64,000 bases of DNA from an uncultured Opitutales bacterium (lineage in GTDB: Bacteria; Verrucomicrobiota; Verrucomicrobiia; Opitutales; Intestinicryptomonadaceae), in assembly GCA_944390805.1 (NCBI GenBank), contig CALXQW010000002.1:22334-86333 (forward strand), given 5' to 3'. Made by a program: the position numbers and the translations under genes. Position 1 is the first letter of the stretch; each line of letters starts with the position of its first letter. The notes beneath the pieces are model-generated. The model was not told where the DNA came from. It was given only the letters and a program-made list of their open reading frames with translations, and did not search any database. This document shows positions 47,894-57,251 of the stretch, one piece after another.

Positions 47894-49654
47894 CTATTCC
47901 AGCGGAATTTCAAGCGCGACCGGCATGGGCTTTGATAGCTGCTCCTCGCCGAAATACACATACGCGCCCTCAGATGGATTTGAAGGATTCTTATATTCCC
48001 ACTTCATAGACTTTCCATCTGAGATTTCAATAATCTCTCCGCCCGGCTTTGGCGCATGCGCTACAAAAACTTTTGGCGAGAGTTTCTTTACTATTGCATA
48101 AGCCGTTTTGGAATCTTTCGAGCGCGTATATGAAACTTCATCCGTTGCAAAAGGCTGAATTATACGCGTTGAATATATTGCCTTTCCGTTCTTTTCAAGC
48201 CATGAACCTATGGCTTCCAAACGGCGTTTCTGCACTTCAGGAATATCGCCCTGAGAATCGAGATTTACAAGCAAAAGCAAGTTTCCCCCGCGCGCAACCA
48301 TATCGGCAAACATGCAGACAAAATCCCTTGTGCCTATCACGTTGGTCTCATCGTCCTGCCAGTTGTTCCCGTAAGACTGGCTGATGCCGCGACAGGCCTC
48401 CCATGGGTGATATTTTGCGGGATCTATGCATTCCGACGTATCGCCAAACTCATCCGTATAAAAATCGCCCCTGACTGTACGCAGCCACTTGCGTGGGCGT
48501 TTTGTAAAGCGTCCCTCTATCTCCTCCGGCTGAGCCCTGCCGTAGCGGTCGTTTACTGCAACACTCTTTTTGCCCTCGTTTACGTTGTAGAAGTATGCGG
48601 CTATATCGTAGGAACCCATATCAGTTGCGTATGTGGCCCAATCGCCGTCGAACCAAAGTATATCCGGAGAATATTTATCTATAAACTCAACCGCCTGAGG
48701 TATTATATATTCCTTGACAAAATCCTTCACGGCAATTTTTCCGGAAGCCTTTGTCTCCATGTCTTCGGAATAATCAACTATATGGTTCCACGAGCAGTTC
48801 TTAAGATTGCCGTTTTCGTCCAACACCGGATACTCCCACTCTGAATGGCTGAAATAAAACCCAAATTTCAATCCTTCGCTGCGGCATGCTGATACCAATG
48901 GGGCTATCAAATCGCGCTTTGGCCCCCTGTCAGACGCATCGCGAAATGTGTAAGACGACGGCCACAGGCAAAAACCTGAATGGTGCTTGGTAAATGGAAC
49001 TACATACTTTGCACCCGATTCCTTAAATGTTTTTACAAGGGCCTCCGGATTATATTTTTCGGCTCGGAACAATGGTATGAAATCGTCGCGCTTGAAATCC
49101 GCGCCCCAGTTTTTCTCGTGATAACTTTTGAAGCCCCAGAACTGTGAAGTTTTGTCGAAATCGCTATACATTCTAAATTCGTACCAGTCAGGATACATCG
49201 CCCCGGCGTCGCGCTTCGGAGACCATGACGCAACCGACCATAAGCCCCAGTCTATAAATATTCCAAATTTTGCGTCCACAAACCATTCCGGACACTTGTG
49301 AGAATCTATACTCTGCGGTGTTGCCTTCCATACCCCGCTACCGTTTACAGAGCAGACGCGCTCGTACTCCATGCGCCCTTTCCTTATGATAGACTCTGAA
49401 TATTTGTCGCTAAGCTGCTTTAAAGACATGCCAAAACGCTGAGGTTTCCAGTCTTTTGGCCTGCGGTATTTTTCTGGAGCTAGCGGAACTATCGGTTTGT
49501 CGTCTCCGGCTGTTATGCTTGCGCTAATTCCCTCTCCCGGGGCGTCGGTCACGGCAGATTTCTGCGCCGCAAAAGCATTGGTAGCCGCAAGCGCAGCAAA
49601 GGCAAAAAGCACAGACGGCAAAAACGCATACTTATATTTTAAAGAATTTTTCAT
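47894..49654 (-). CDS. Secreted alpha-L-fucosidase, GH29
   Basis: 586 residues. Signal peptide with FLPSVLFAFAALAATNAFA (cleavage near residue 29). GH29 motifs: WFVDAKFGIFIDWGLWSVASW (125-145), YVVPFTKHHSGFCLWPS (217-233), FGFYFSHSEW, the catalytic nucleophile D336 in DILWFDGDW, and the C-terminal WEACRGISQSYGNNW and RGGNLLLLVNLD. Removes terminal L-fucose from host mucin, milk or plant glycans in the periplasm or outside. Divergent from a LacI-type regulator, with a perfect palindrome overlapping its promoter, so it is probably repressed without sugar. Confidence 0.96.
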   Translation of the reverse strand: MKNSLKYKYAFLPSVLFAFAALAATNAFAAQKSAVTDAPGEGISASITAGDDKPIVPLAPEKYRRPKDWKPQRFGMSLKQLSDKYSESIIRKGRMEYERVCSVNGSGVWKATPQSIDSHKCPEWFVDAKFGIFIDWGLWSVASWSPKRDAGAMYPDWYEFRMYSDFDKTSQFWGFKSYHEKNWGADFKRDDFIPLFRAEKYNPEALVKTFKESGAKYVVPFTKHHSGFCLWPSSYTFRDASDRGPKRDLIAPLVSACRSEGLKFGFYFSHSEWEYPVLDENGNLKNCSWNHIVDYSEDMETKASGKIAVKDFVKEYIIPQAVEFIDKYSPDILWFDGDWATYATDMGSYDIAAYFYNVNEGKKSVAVNDRYGRAQPEEIEGRFTKRPRKWLRTVRGDFYTDEFGDTSECIDPAKYHPWEACRGISQSYGNNWQDDETNVIGTRDFVCMFADMVARGGNLLLLVNLDSQGDIPEVQKRRLEAIGSWLEKNGKAIYSTRIIQPFATDEVSYTRSKDSKTAYAIVKKLSPKVFVAHAPKPGGEIIEISDGKSMKWEYKNPSNPSEGAYVYFGEEQLSKPMPVALEIPLE

Positions 49655-49676
49655 TGTAATTAACGCTGAAATTGAA

Positions 49677-49706
49677 ATTATATGTTAACGTTAACATAAA
49701 TATTCT
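49677..49706 (-). promoter_or_regulatory. Promoter of the fucosidase gene
   Basis: A perfect TATAAT (minus strand, 49677-49682) lies 23 bases before the start codon. A -35 box is weak (near 49700-49706). The palindrome 49681-49698 fills the spacer. Confidence 0.6.
49681..49698. promoter_or_regulatory. Likely LacI-family operator, perfect 18-base palindrome
   Basis: TATGTTAACGTTAACATA is fully self-complementary with a central CG, the architecture of LacI/GalR operators. It lies between the fucosidase and the divergent LacI-type gene and overlaps the -10 region of the fucosidase promoter. That the neighbouring regulator binds it is inference. Confidence 0.75.
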
Positions 49707-49790
49707 TTTCAGCGCAAGCACATTTTCCCAAAATGCCCACTTTGTGTAGCAATGCTGCCACTCGGCACGAAGATAATAGTTTGACTTTAA

Positions 49791-50879
49791 ATGCAAATGG
49801 CAATGTCCTATCGGAAATTGAAATACGAGCAAGCCACCTTGAAAACATCTAAGAAAGCTAGCATGCAAACCGTAGCCGACATTGCGGGAATATCCGTAAT
49901 GACCGTCTCCCGCGCCCTGTCTGAAAATGGTACATGCAACGAAGATACCCGCAAAAGAATCTTAGAGATAGCCGCCCAGATAGGATATATGCCAAATAGG
50001 CTCGGCAAGGGACTCACCAAAAACAGGATAGACACGGTTGGAATCATAGTGCCAAATATAATACATTCGTTCTTTGCGGCGCTCGTATATGAATTGGAGG
50101 AGTTGTTGGCTGCGGCAGGCTTGAATATGTTCCTATGTTGCTCGCACGACAATCCAGATATAGAAGCAAAAAAGGCGCAAATGCTTCTCGAGTACAGGGT
50201 GTCGGGAATAGTGCTGGTTCCGTCGCTGCGCTCTGGAGCGTCGGCAGAGACGGCAAGAAGGCTTTCAGAATCAGGAATTCCGCTTGTTATGGCCGACAGA
50301 ATAATAAGCGGCATAAAGGCAGATACCGTCGAATGGGAAAGCCGCAAAGCTATGAAGCTTCTTGTGGAAACTCTGGCAAAGGCAGGGCGCAAAAATTTTG
50401 CGTACATAGCCGGAGAAAAGAACGAATGGAACAAGCGCGGAAGAACCCTTGGCTTCTGGGACGGCATATCCTCAAGCGGGGCAAGATGCGTTGCGGAAAT
50501 AAATTGTCCAATGGAGTGTGCGGACGCGGCCGAATACATAAAGCCGCTATTCTCCTCACGCACCCCACACCCAGACGCCATTTGCTGCGCAACAGATATC
50601 CACGCAGATAAAGTTCTCTATGCCTTGAAAAAAATTGGCATAAAAATTCCGTCGGAGACGGCCCTGACAGGTTTTGGCGGCATAATAAATTCTCACAACA
50701 CAAAGTTATCTGTAACCACCGTAAGGCAGAACCCATCACTTATGGCAAAAAATACCGCAGAGCTGGTATTGGCGAGAATAAGAAATACAAATCAAAGGAT
50801 TAAACCCGATAAATTCAAGCACATCAAGCTGCCTGTATCAATAGAGTTTGGGCAATCTACCCAATCAAAAAAAATATAG
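49791..50879 (+). CDS. LacI-family transcriptional regulator
   Basis: 362 residues. DNA-binding helix-turn-helix at ~27-44 (TVADIAGISVMTVSRALS) then the hinge helix (PNRLGKGLTKNR) and a periplasmic-binding-protein-like ligand domain (DTVGIIVPNIIHSFFAALVY, VSGIVLVPS, GIPLVMADR, ALTGFGGI, LSVTTVRQNP). The N-terminus is ~20 residues longer than usual; ATG codons at 49797 and 49803 are alternative starts. It presumably senses a sugar or sugar derivative and controls the divergent fucosidase through the palindrome at 49681. Confidence 0.94.
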   Translation: MQMAMSYRKLKYEQATLKTSKKASMQTVADIAGISVMTVSRALSENGTCNEDTRKRILEIAAQIGYMPNRLGKGLTKNRIDTVGIIVPNIIHSFFAALVYELEELLAAAGLNMFLCCSHDNPDIEAKKAQMLLEYRVSGIVLVPSLRSGASAETARRLSESGIPLVMADRIISGIKADTVEWESRKAMKLLVETLAKAGRKNFAYIAGEKNEWNKRGRTLGFWDGISSSGARCVAEINCPMECADAAEYIKPLFSSRTPHPDAICCATDIHADKVLYALKKIGIKIPSETALTGFGGIINSHNTKLSVTTVRQNPSLMAKNTAELVLARIRNTNQRIKPDKFKHIKLPVSIEFGQSTQSKKI

Positions 50880-50907
50880 TGTAAAATTCTGTGTCAAAAA
50901 TTGTCTT

Positions 50908-50939
50908 GTTTGCAAGATATCCCGCGTTTGCAATGTATC
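50908..50939. repeat. Imperfect 14-base direct repeat, 18 bases apart
   Basis: GTTTGCAAGATATC (50908-50921) and GTTTGCAATGTATC (50926-50939) differ at two positions. They lie between the ends of two convergent genes. Could be a binding site on one face or chance. Confidence 0.35.
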
Positions 50940-51021
50940 TTAAGGAGAGAATTTCCATAAAGATTTAACCCATTCTACGCTTTTTAAAATAGGAAGGTGC
51001 GGCCTGAATTTAAAGCATGTC

Positions 51022-54000
51022 TTAAAGCTCGCAGTCTGCCACAACGTTGCGTTTTCCCTTAGAAGGATACTCGGCAAACACCTTTATCTTTGCAGTTTTG
51101 TCCATAGGCAGTTTTTTTACTGAGGCCTCAAAGGGATAAGAATCGGCATATGACTTGTATGTCAGTTCTCCGCAGGAAACTTCCAGAACGAATTTTCCTT
51201 TAAAATTTCTCGACCCGAATGCCGACGCAAACACGGAATCTTTCCCAAATGGCGAGCGTATCCTAAATATATGAATCTCTCCAAGAGCCTCTGCCTCCGA
51301 TTTAAACACCCTATGAGCGGGCGCGGCAAGAGGCTTAAGACCTCTCATAAAAGTATCATCTTGAGCCTGAAACCTAAGCGCAACAATCTTACCTGAAGGA
51401 ATTTTGATGTTTGCCGTTTTGCCTGGGATAAATTCTCCAGACAATTTCCCGTCGGCATACAGCAAACATTTTTTATCTGTCCGCAAGCCTTCAAACGCCT
51501 TGGCCGAAAAATTAAACTTTGGGGAGATTTCCTCGTCGGAAGATGAGTCGTTTAAGAACAATACCCAGATGTCGTTCTTTCCGCGGGCAAAGATTGAGTT
51601 AATCTTGGGATTACCAATCTCCACGCCGCCGGGAGAAATCATCGGACGCGCCTCATTTCCGTATACACTTCCGGGAAGCCCATATATTCTATCTACAAAC
51701 CACACATAACCCTTCTGCCTTAAATGCCTAAATTTAACTTCACCACGCGACGACACTAAATACTCCGCCATGAGATAATCTAAGCTCTGCGCAAAAAAGC
51801 ACGGAATGTGATGGTAGTATATGCTTGTTATATCAGGACCCTTGTACGGATAGTCCGGGCGGGAGTATGTGTTGTCAAAAGACGCAACATAATAGCCTGG
51901 ATAATTCCCAAACCGCCCTATTATGCCATGCCTTGAGAGGTTCTTTAAGCAGGTATCGCCAGAGAAATATCCGGCAAGCAAGATCTCTGCCGACCAGCTT
52001 GCCATGAGTATATTCATATCTCCGTACAAGCTCGCCGTAAGGCTCGATACCCCCTCAACACCAAGCCCAAGCCGCGAGGCCTTTGACCCGCTTATGGTTC
52101 TCTCTGGGAGGGGCCATTGGCCCACCCAGTCTCCCTCAAGAAATTTAAACCCGCCCGCTGCCATCTTATCGCGCGCTTCAGAGCCAAGCCTAAATGGCCT
52201 ATTGCCCCTATACCATTTGGGAAATAGCCCAAAGCCAAGTCCCCCTCTATTTATTCTAAGTTCCGCGCCTAAAGGCGGCTCTGGAAAGTTCCATGCAGAC
52301 ACCGCAGAATGGTATGCGCCCAAAACTGCGTAGCGAAGGTATTTATTGTCTTGGGTTATCTCGTACAAATCGGGCAGATACCACCACTGAGGATAATTTG
52401 AAACGTTTACAAATCCACGGTATGAATCTGTCTCGTAGTTGGAAGTCTCCCAAAAAGCTTTTTGCAGCCATGCGTCGCAAAGATTGCGGGCTTGGAGCAA
52501 ATACTTCTCGTTGGAAGTTGCAAGATATGCCCCAAGTTGGGTAGCCCAAGCTGCGGCGTCCCACGAGGAATTTTTAGATGAGCCAACAGAAGCCTCTGCA
52601 GCCTCTACAAACACAGGGTTCAGATTTCCCGTAAGAGCATTTGCAGACAGATAAAAATCTTCCCCAAACGACGAACACGGAAACCCCAGACTTCCCTGTC
52701 CAGATGCATATCCCCTAATCTCCTTAAGTTCAGTTGTAAAATGAAATATGTTTCTGGACAAAACATATTCTATCGTTGGCAATGCCCTATTCCAATAATA
52801 GTCTTCATCGCGGGTGAGAATGGCTATTGATATCTCGGAAAGCGGAGAGGCGGAGGTTGCAAAGTTTATACCTTCTATATTCCAGCGGGCTTTGAGTTTG
52901 TCGCTCCAGCCTCCGGCGTCGGCATCGGAAAGGCAACCTATTATGTTTGATATTGCATCGCTAAGAGAGGTATCTTCGGGCTGGCGTACAATTTTCCCTG
53001 CGGAATATATCTTGGAATTTACATTGCGAGCAACATTATCCCAATCTCCTGGTAGTACCATAGCATAAAAATTTGAATATATCTTTTCTCCAGCCTTTTT
53101 GTAAGAATTGAGTCCACCCATTATAGGCTGAAAATATGCTATGCCAACTTTTCCTCCAACTCCGCCGGATATTGAAAATCCGCAGCGAGATGTGCCGCGG
53201 GTAGGCCATGTGAAAGAGTCGAAAATTTTAGGATCGGCAATAACTGCGCATGTATAATCAACCGCTTTATCCTTAAACTGAACTGCGGCATACGGCTGGC
53301 TTACGACGCGGTCGCAAATAAGCGAAGGCTTTCTCATGAACGTTCTTCTATGGTATATAGGCGGCAAAGAAACCGCTCTTACGCCCTCTTCCTGAACGGA
53401 ATTAAAACCTAAAAATACGGCGCTAAAATATCCATTTTCCCTGACGGGAAATTCAAAGTCGAAACGGACCGAATGCAAATTACCATCATCTACAGAACAA
53501 AGTGCCGAGGCGCCAAAATCAAAGTTTAATCTCAAAGTTTTATCTGATATCTTTTCAACCGAGCGAACCGGCAGTTTGTATAATTTCTCAAAACGGTACG
53601 CGTCTGAATGTTTCACATACAACTTGCCCCCACCGGCAAGAGTTAAAGGAAAGCTCCATTCAGCAAAATATTTGTCAAACATATGGACATCGCCATTGTA
53701 TCCAACAAAGAAAATCTCCTCAGGAAAACTCTTTGAAAGAACGGGCCTGCCATTTTCCATAACATCTACCGAACGCACATACATAGTTTTCCCGGAAGAA
53801 TCACGCCGTTTGGAGTAGGTTATTTTAATATAGGAATTGGAAATTGCAAAGTCTTCCGGGGCGTCGACAGGAGAAGGTTCTTGCGGCCTATCCATGCGCG
53901 TTGTTTTTTGAATGCGCATTACGGCGTTTTCCATTCCAACTTTAAGAGGTTTTGCCAACATCCAAGCCTGTTTGCCGTTAGAAGAAATATTGTTCGGGTT

Positions 54001-54465
54001 AAAATTGGCGTCTTCGGCAAACAATAAGGCGTGAACTCTCACAGGCCCGGCCACGCGCGGAAGAATTGATGCGGATATATTCCCACCATTCCAGGAGAAT
54101 TTCCCTATTTTTGACCACAACCAGCCGCTTTGTTTTATGCCATGGGTTCCGGAAGTGCCTATTGGCTTGCCGGAATTTACAGCTATATCAAATTCTCTCT
54201 GGCCAGATTTCTTGGGCAGATCAAAAGAATCTACCCACACATGATAATTCCCCTCAGGCAGATTTGTCTGCGCGGCAAAAGACAGTGTGCTCTCAGCGAG
54301 ACATAGAACGTTATCCTTTCCAGCAAAATGGGTGAATGTCCAGTTTGATATGTCTATTCCCTTTAGGGAATCTTTCATGTCTGAAAATTTTAAGATATAA
54401 TTTTCCGCATAGGAAGAAAATGCCAATATAATGAGGGAAGCGGAACTTATAAAAAATCTCTTCAT
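51022..54465 (-). CDS. Very large secreted protein, probably glycan-active, unknown family
   Basis: 1147 residues with a signal peptide (MKRFFISSASLIILAFSSYA). Residues ~20-165 look like a beta-sandwich sugar-binding domain (GNYHVWVDSFDLP, IGKFSWNGGNISASILPRVAG). The centre (~200-480) is strand-rich, and ~490-860 is helical with repeats such as WDAAAWATQLGAYLATSNEKY, YLRYAVLGAYHSAVSAWNFP and FDNTYSRPDYPYKGPDITSI, the pattern of an (alpha/alpha) toroid as in heparinase-type lyases and GH families. No catalytic residues can be named. Convergent with the LacI-type gene; it may be in the same sugar-use programme. A lyase or hydrolase role is inference. Confidence 0.75.
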   Translation of the reverse strand: MKRFFISSASLIILAFSSYAENYILKFSDMKDSLKGIDISNWTFTHFAGKDNVLCLAESTLSFAAQTNLPEGNYHVWVDSFDLPKKSGQREFDIAVNSGKPIGTSGTHGIKQSGWLWSKIGKFSWNGGNISASILPRVAGPVRVHALLFAEDANFNPNNISSNGKQAWMLAKPLKVGMENAVMRIQKTTRMDRPQEPSPVDAPEDFAISNSYIKITYSKRRDSSGKTMYVRSVDVMENGRPVLSKSFPEEIFFVGYNGDVHMFDKYFAEWSFPLTLAGGGKLYVKHSDAYRFEKLYKLPVRSVEKISDKTLRLNFDFGASALCSVDDGNLHSVRFDFEFPVRENGYFSAVFLGFNSVQEEGVRAVSLPPIYHRRTFMRKPSLICDRVVSQPYAAVQFKDKAVDYTCAVIADPKIFDSFTWPTRGTSRCGFSISGGVGGKVGIAYFQPIMGGLNSYKKAGEKIYSNFYAMVLPGDWDNVARNVNSKIYSAGKIVRQPEDTSLSDAISNIIGCLSDADAGGWSDKLKARWNIEGINFATSASPLSEISIAILTRDEDYYWNRALPTIEYVLSRNIFHFTTELKEIRGYASGQGSLGFPCSSFGEDFYLSANALTGNLNPVFVEAAEASVGSSKNSSWDAAAWATQLGAYLATSNEKYLLQARNLCDAWLQKAFWETSNYETDSYRGFVNVSNYPQWWYLPDLYEITQDNKYLRYAVLGAYHSAVSAWNFPEPPLGAELRINRGGLGFGLFPKWYRGNRPFRLGSEARDKMAAGGFKFLEGDWVGQWPLPERTISGSKASRLGLGVEGVSSLTASLYGDMNILMASWSAEILLAGYFSGDTCLKNLSRHGIIGRFGNYPGYYVASFDNTYSRPDYPYKGPDITSIYYHHIPCFFAQSLDYLMAEYLVSSRGEVKFRHLRQKGYVWFVDRIYGLPGSVYGNEARPMISPGGVEIGNPKINSIFARGKNDIWVLFLNDSSSDEEISPKFNFSAKAFEGLRTDKKCLLYADGKLSGEFIPGKTANIKIPSGKIVALRFQAQDDTFMRGLKPLAAPAHRVFKSEAEALGEIHIFRIRSPFGKDSVFASAFGSRNFKGKFVLEVSCGELTYKSYADSYPFEASVKKLPMDKTAKIKVFAEYPSKGKRNVVADCEL

Positions 54466-54675
54466 ACATTTATATAATGTGCCGGAAGGAATTTAGCATG
54501 TAAGATATAACAAAAAACACGAACTTGGAGCAAGGTGAATTTTCCCAATATGACATGCAATACGGATGTTTTTACCGAGACCGATTTTTAGCATTCAGAG
54601 TAAAATAAATTTTTTTGTGGATTTTTTTTACATTAAGAGTATCCAAAAACAATTCATATAAAAATAAATGGCGCT

Positions 54676-55368
54676 ATGAAGTGCGCATATCCGCAGAGAA
54701 TAAAGGGAGAATTTGTGAACCTACTTCCGCTTAGGAAGTTCGAGGGGCCAATATCTTTAGTAGAGACGCCCGAGCAGCTTGAAGAGGCATTAAAAGAGAT
54801 TGAGTCAGAGCGCATATTGGGATTCGACACAGAAACACGTCCATGTTTCAAGAAGGGAATGCAGCACAGTGTTGCCATATTGCAGCTGGCCTCAGAAAAC
54901 AAGGCATGGATATTTAGACTGATACCTTTAAAAGACCATCTGGAAAGGCTGTATAAAGAGGTTTTGGCAAATCCGGAAATAAAGAAGGTGGGTCTTGCAG
55001 TAAACGGGGACATACGCGCCCTAAAGAAACTATGCAATTTTAACGCTGCCGGCTTCGACGAGATAAGCAAGTACACACAGAAGATAGGAATAATAAATAC
55101 CGGAATGAAAAATCTCTGCGGTGCAATATTGGGTATAAAAATTTCAAAGAGCGCGCAGATGAGCAATTGGGAGAGCGACATCCTAACGCAAAAGCAGTTG
55201 GATTACGCCGCCACCGACGCATGGATAGGTCTTGAATTGTACAAGGAGGCAATACGCATATTGGACTCCAACCGCTACTGTTTGTATATAGAATCAGACG
55301 CAGACGCTCTTGCGGAGGAATCGCTGATGAAGAGATTCATGGCGGCATTCAAAAAACTTTTTGGATAA
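54676..55368 (+). CDS. RNase D-like 3'-5' exonuclease domain protein
   Basis: 230 residues, DEDDy fold. Metal ligands visible: D51 and E53 (GFDTETRP), D112 (VNGDIRALKK), and Y177/D181 (DYAATDAW). Other blocks: HSVAILQLASENKAWIF and GMKNLCGAILG. It lacks the HRDC domains of classical RNase D (230 versus ~370 residues), as do many stand-alone exonuclease-domain proteins that act on RNA 3' ends. It lies upstream of the initiator tRNA on the same strand. Confidence 0.92.
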   Translation: MKCAYPQRIKGEFVNLLPLRKFEGPISLVETPEQLEEALKEIESERILGFDTETRPCFKKGMQHSVAILQLASENKAWIFRLIPLKDHLERLYKEVLANPEIKKVGLAVNGDIRALKKLCNFNAAGFDEISKYTQKIGIINTGMKNLCGAILGIKISKSAQMSNWESDILTQKQLDYAATDAWIGLELYKEAIRILDSNRYCLYIESDADALAEESLMKRFMAAFKKLFG

Positions 55369-55383
55369 ATCAGAAAATTTTTC

Positions 55384-55413
55384 TTGCAACGCGAAAAAAT
55401 TTTGTTCTTATAA
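55384..55413 (+). promoter_or_regulatory. Candidate promoter of the initiator tRNA
   Basis: TTGCAA (55384-55389) and TTATAA (55408-55413), spacer 18 bases, 14 bases before the tRNA. A short GC-rich TAAGGGG follows the -10. Confidence 0.45.
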
Positions 55414-55427
55414 GGGGCTTTAATTGA

Positions 55428-55504
<77 letters not shown>

Positions 55505-55511
55505 CTTTCAG

Positions 55512-55545
55512 ACGCCCGTAAACTCTATGTTTACGGGCGTTTTTG
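55512..55545 (+). terminator. Terminator of the tRNA
   Basis: ACGCCCGTAAAC (55512-55523) and GTTTACGGGCGT (55529-55540), then five T. Confidence 0.92.
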
Positions 55546-55822
55546 TTAGGTTATAGCTGGCTTTGCAGAATGTGAAATAAAGATTATTTTTCTAAGATTT
55601 TCAAAAAATCTTTCTATATAGATTACTATAATCTATAAACTTAACAAAAAATATAATTATAATACAGCCTTATTTACAGCATTTGGATCATAGAGCAATC
55701 ATACAATCAAAGGCCTGTTAAATGCTTTAAAAAGTGTAAAGTCAAAAAAATGCAAGACATGTATTTAAATGAAAAATTTTTGTCTTGAAAGACCCTATGT
55801 GCCGGTTGGATAATCATTATTA
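55546..55822. other. AT-rich control region upstream of the transhydrogenase operon
   Basis: 277 bases, no gene. Inverted repeat TATAGATT (55617-55624) and AATCTATA (55630-55637) surrounds a perfect TATAAT (55627-55632); two more TATAAT copies lie at 55652 and 55658. Any of these could drive pntAA with a leader of 150-190 bases. Confidence 0.45.
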
Positions 55823-56941
55823 ATGAAATCTCTATTCATACCTAAGGAGTGCAATCCGGAAGAAACCAGAGTTGCACTGATACCCGCCGATGCCGAAAAA
55901 TTTGTAAAGGCCGGCTGGTCGGTAAATGTGGAAAGCTCGGCTGGAGTAAAGTCGGGTTTTGCCGATGCCGATTACCAGAAGGCGGGCGCAAAAATTGTCG
56001 ACGCTGCGTTCCTAAAGGAGGCGCAGTTTGTCGCCAGCGTGGGCAAGCCCACTAAGGAAAGCATAGAGGCAAGAAAGCCCGGGTCTTTCCATCTGAGCTT
56101 GCTTGATCCGTTTAATGAGAAGGAGCTTCTCAAAGATTTTGCGGCACATGGAGTTAACGCCGCAAGCTTTGAGATGATTCCACGCTCTACAATAGCGCAG
56201 AAGATGGACGTGCTAAGTTCCCAGTCGAACCTGGCCGGCTATTACGCGGTGATAAAGGCGGCGGAAACTATAAACAAGGCAATACCTATGATGATGACTC
56301 CGGCGGGAACAATATCCCCCCTGAAATTTTTCATTGTGGGAGTTGGCGTTGCGGGTTTGCAGGCTATTGCCACAGCAAAGAGGCTTGGCGGCAGAGTTGA
56401 AGCATTCGACACCCGTCCGGTGGTGGAGGAGCAGGTAAAGAGCCTCGGGGCGAAATTCGTAAAGATAGACCTTGGCGAGACCGGCCAAACGGCGCAGGGC
56501 TACGCTAAAGAGCTCACGCCTGAACAGATAGAGCTTCAGCGCAAAGGCATGGCCAAGGTATGCGCGCAGGCGGACGTTATAATTACAACGGCAAAAGTAT
56601 TCGGAAGAAAGGCGCCCCGCATAATCACGGCGGAGATGGTTTCTGGAATGAAGCCTGGAAGCGTAATTGTAGACATGGCAGCCGAAAGCGGCGGAAATGT
56701 TGAAGGAACTGTTGCCGGAAAGGAGATTACCACAGAAAACGGAGTATTGATTCTGGGTATAAAGAATCTGGAGGGAAGAATTCCTGCATCGGCAAGCCAG
56801 ATGTTCAGTGCAAACGTCAGGAATTTCATAGAGCATTTCTCTACGCCGGAAGACGGATTCAAGCTGGACATAGAAAATCCCATTCTGAAATCTGCCGTGG
56901 TTGTTTACGACGGGAAAATAACCGACGAAAGGTTCAAGTAA
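55823..56941 (+). CDS. pntAA: NAD(P) transhydrogenase alpha subunit, part 1 (domain I)
   Basis: 372 residues. Soluble NAD(H)-binding domain of the split proton-translocating transhydrogenase. Seen: IPKECNPEETRVALIPADAE at the start, DVLSSQSNLAGYYAVI (mobile-loop region), and the NAD-binding GVGVAGLQAIATAKRLGG with VEAFDTRP. The end (VVVYDGKITDERFK) shows that domain II is missing and is encoded by the next gene. First gene of pntAA-pntAB-pntB, spaced 20 bases from the second. Confidence 0.97.
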   Translation: MKSLFIPKECNPEETRVALIPADAEKFVKAGWSVNVESSAGVKSGFADADYQKAGAKIVDAAFLKEAQFVASVGKPTKESIEARKPGSFHLSLLDPFNEKELLKDFAAHGVNAASFEMIPRSTIAQKMDVLSSQSNLAGYYAVIKAAETINKAIPMMMTPAGTISPLKFFIVGVGVAGLQAIATAKRLGGRVEAFDTRPVVEEQVKSLGAKFVKIDLGETGQTAQGYAKELTPEQIELQRKGMAKVCAQADVIITTAKVFGRKAPRIITAEMVSGMKPGSVIVDMAAESGGNVEGTVAGKEITTENGVLILGIKNLEGRIPASASQMFSANVRNFIEHFSTPEDGFKLDIENPILKSAVVVYDGKITDERFK

Positions 56942-56961
56942 AAATTTAACGAGAGAAGATT

Positions 56962-57249
56962 ATGGAAATTATTCTGCTTCTGTTCATATTCACGCTGGCG
57001 GCATTTCTGGGCTTCGAGCTTATATCGAAGGTGCCAAGCCAGCTGCACACCCCGCTGATGAGCGGGTCAAACGCGATAAGCGGCATAACCATAGTAGGCG
57101 CAATTATTGCAACCGGAGGCACGGAGGGTTCGGTATTTGCAAGCGTACTGGGGTTTGCGGCGCTTGTGTTGGCAACGCTAAACGTAGTGGGCGGATACAT
57201 GGTTACCGACAGAATGCTCGGCATGTTCAAGAAGAAGGGAGATAAATAA
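56962..57249 (+). CDS. pntAB: NAD(P) transhydrogenase alpha subunit, part 2 (membrane domain)
   Basis: 95 residues with three or four membrane helices (EIILLLFIFTLAAFLGFELI, AISGITIVGAIIATGG, VLGFAALVLATLNVVGGYMV). SKVPSQLHTPLMSGSNAISG is the signature of transhydrogenase domain II at the alpha side. It is preceded by GAGAGAAGA, a good ribosome-binding site, and two bases separate it from pntB. Confidence 0.97.
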   Translation: MEIILLLFIFTLAAFLGFELISKVPSQLHTPLMSGSNAISGITIVGAIIATGGTEGSVFASVLGFAALVLATLNVVGGYMVTDRMLGMFKKKGDK

Positions 57250-57251
57250 TT

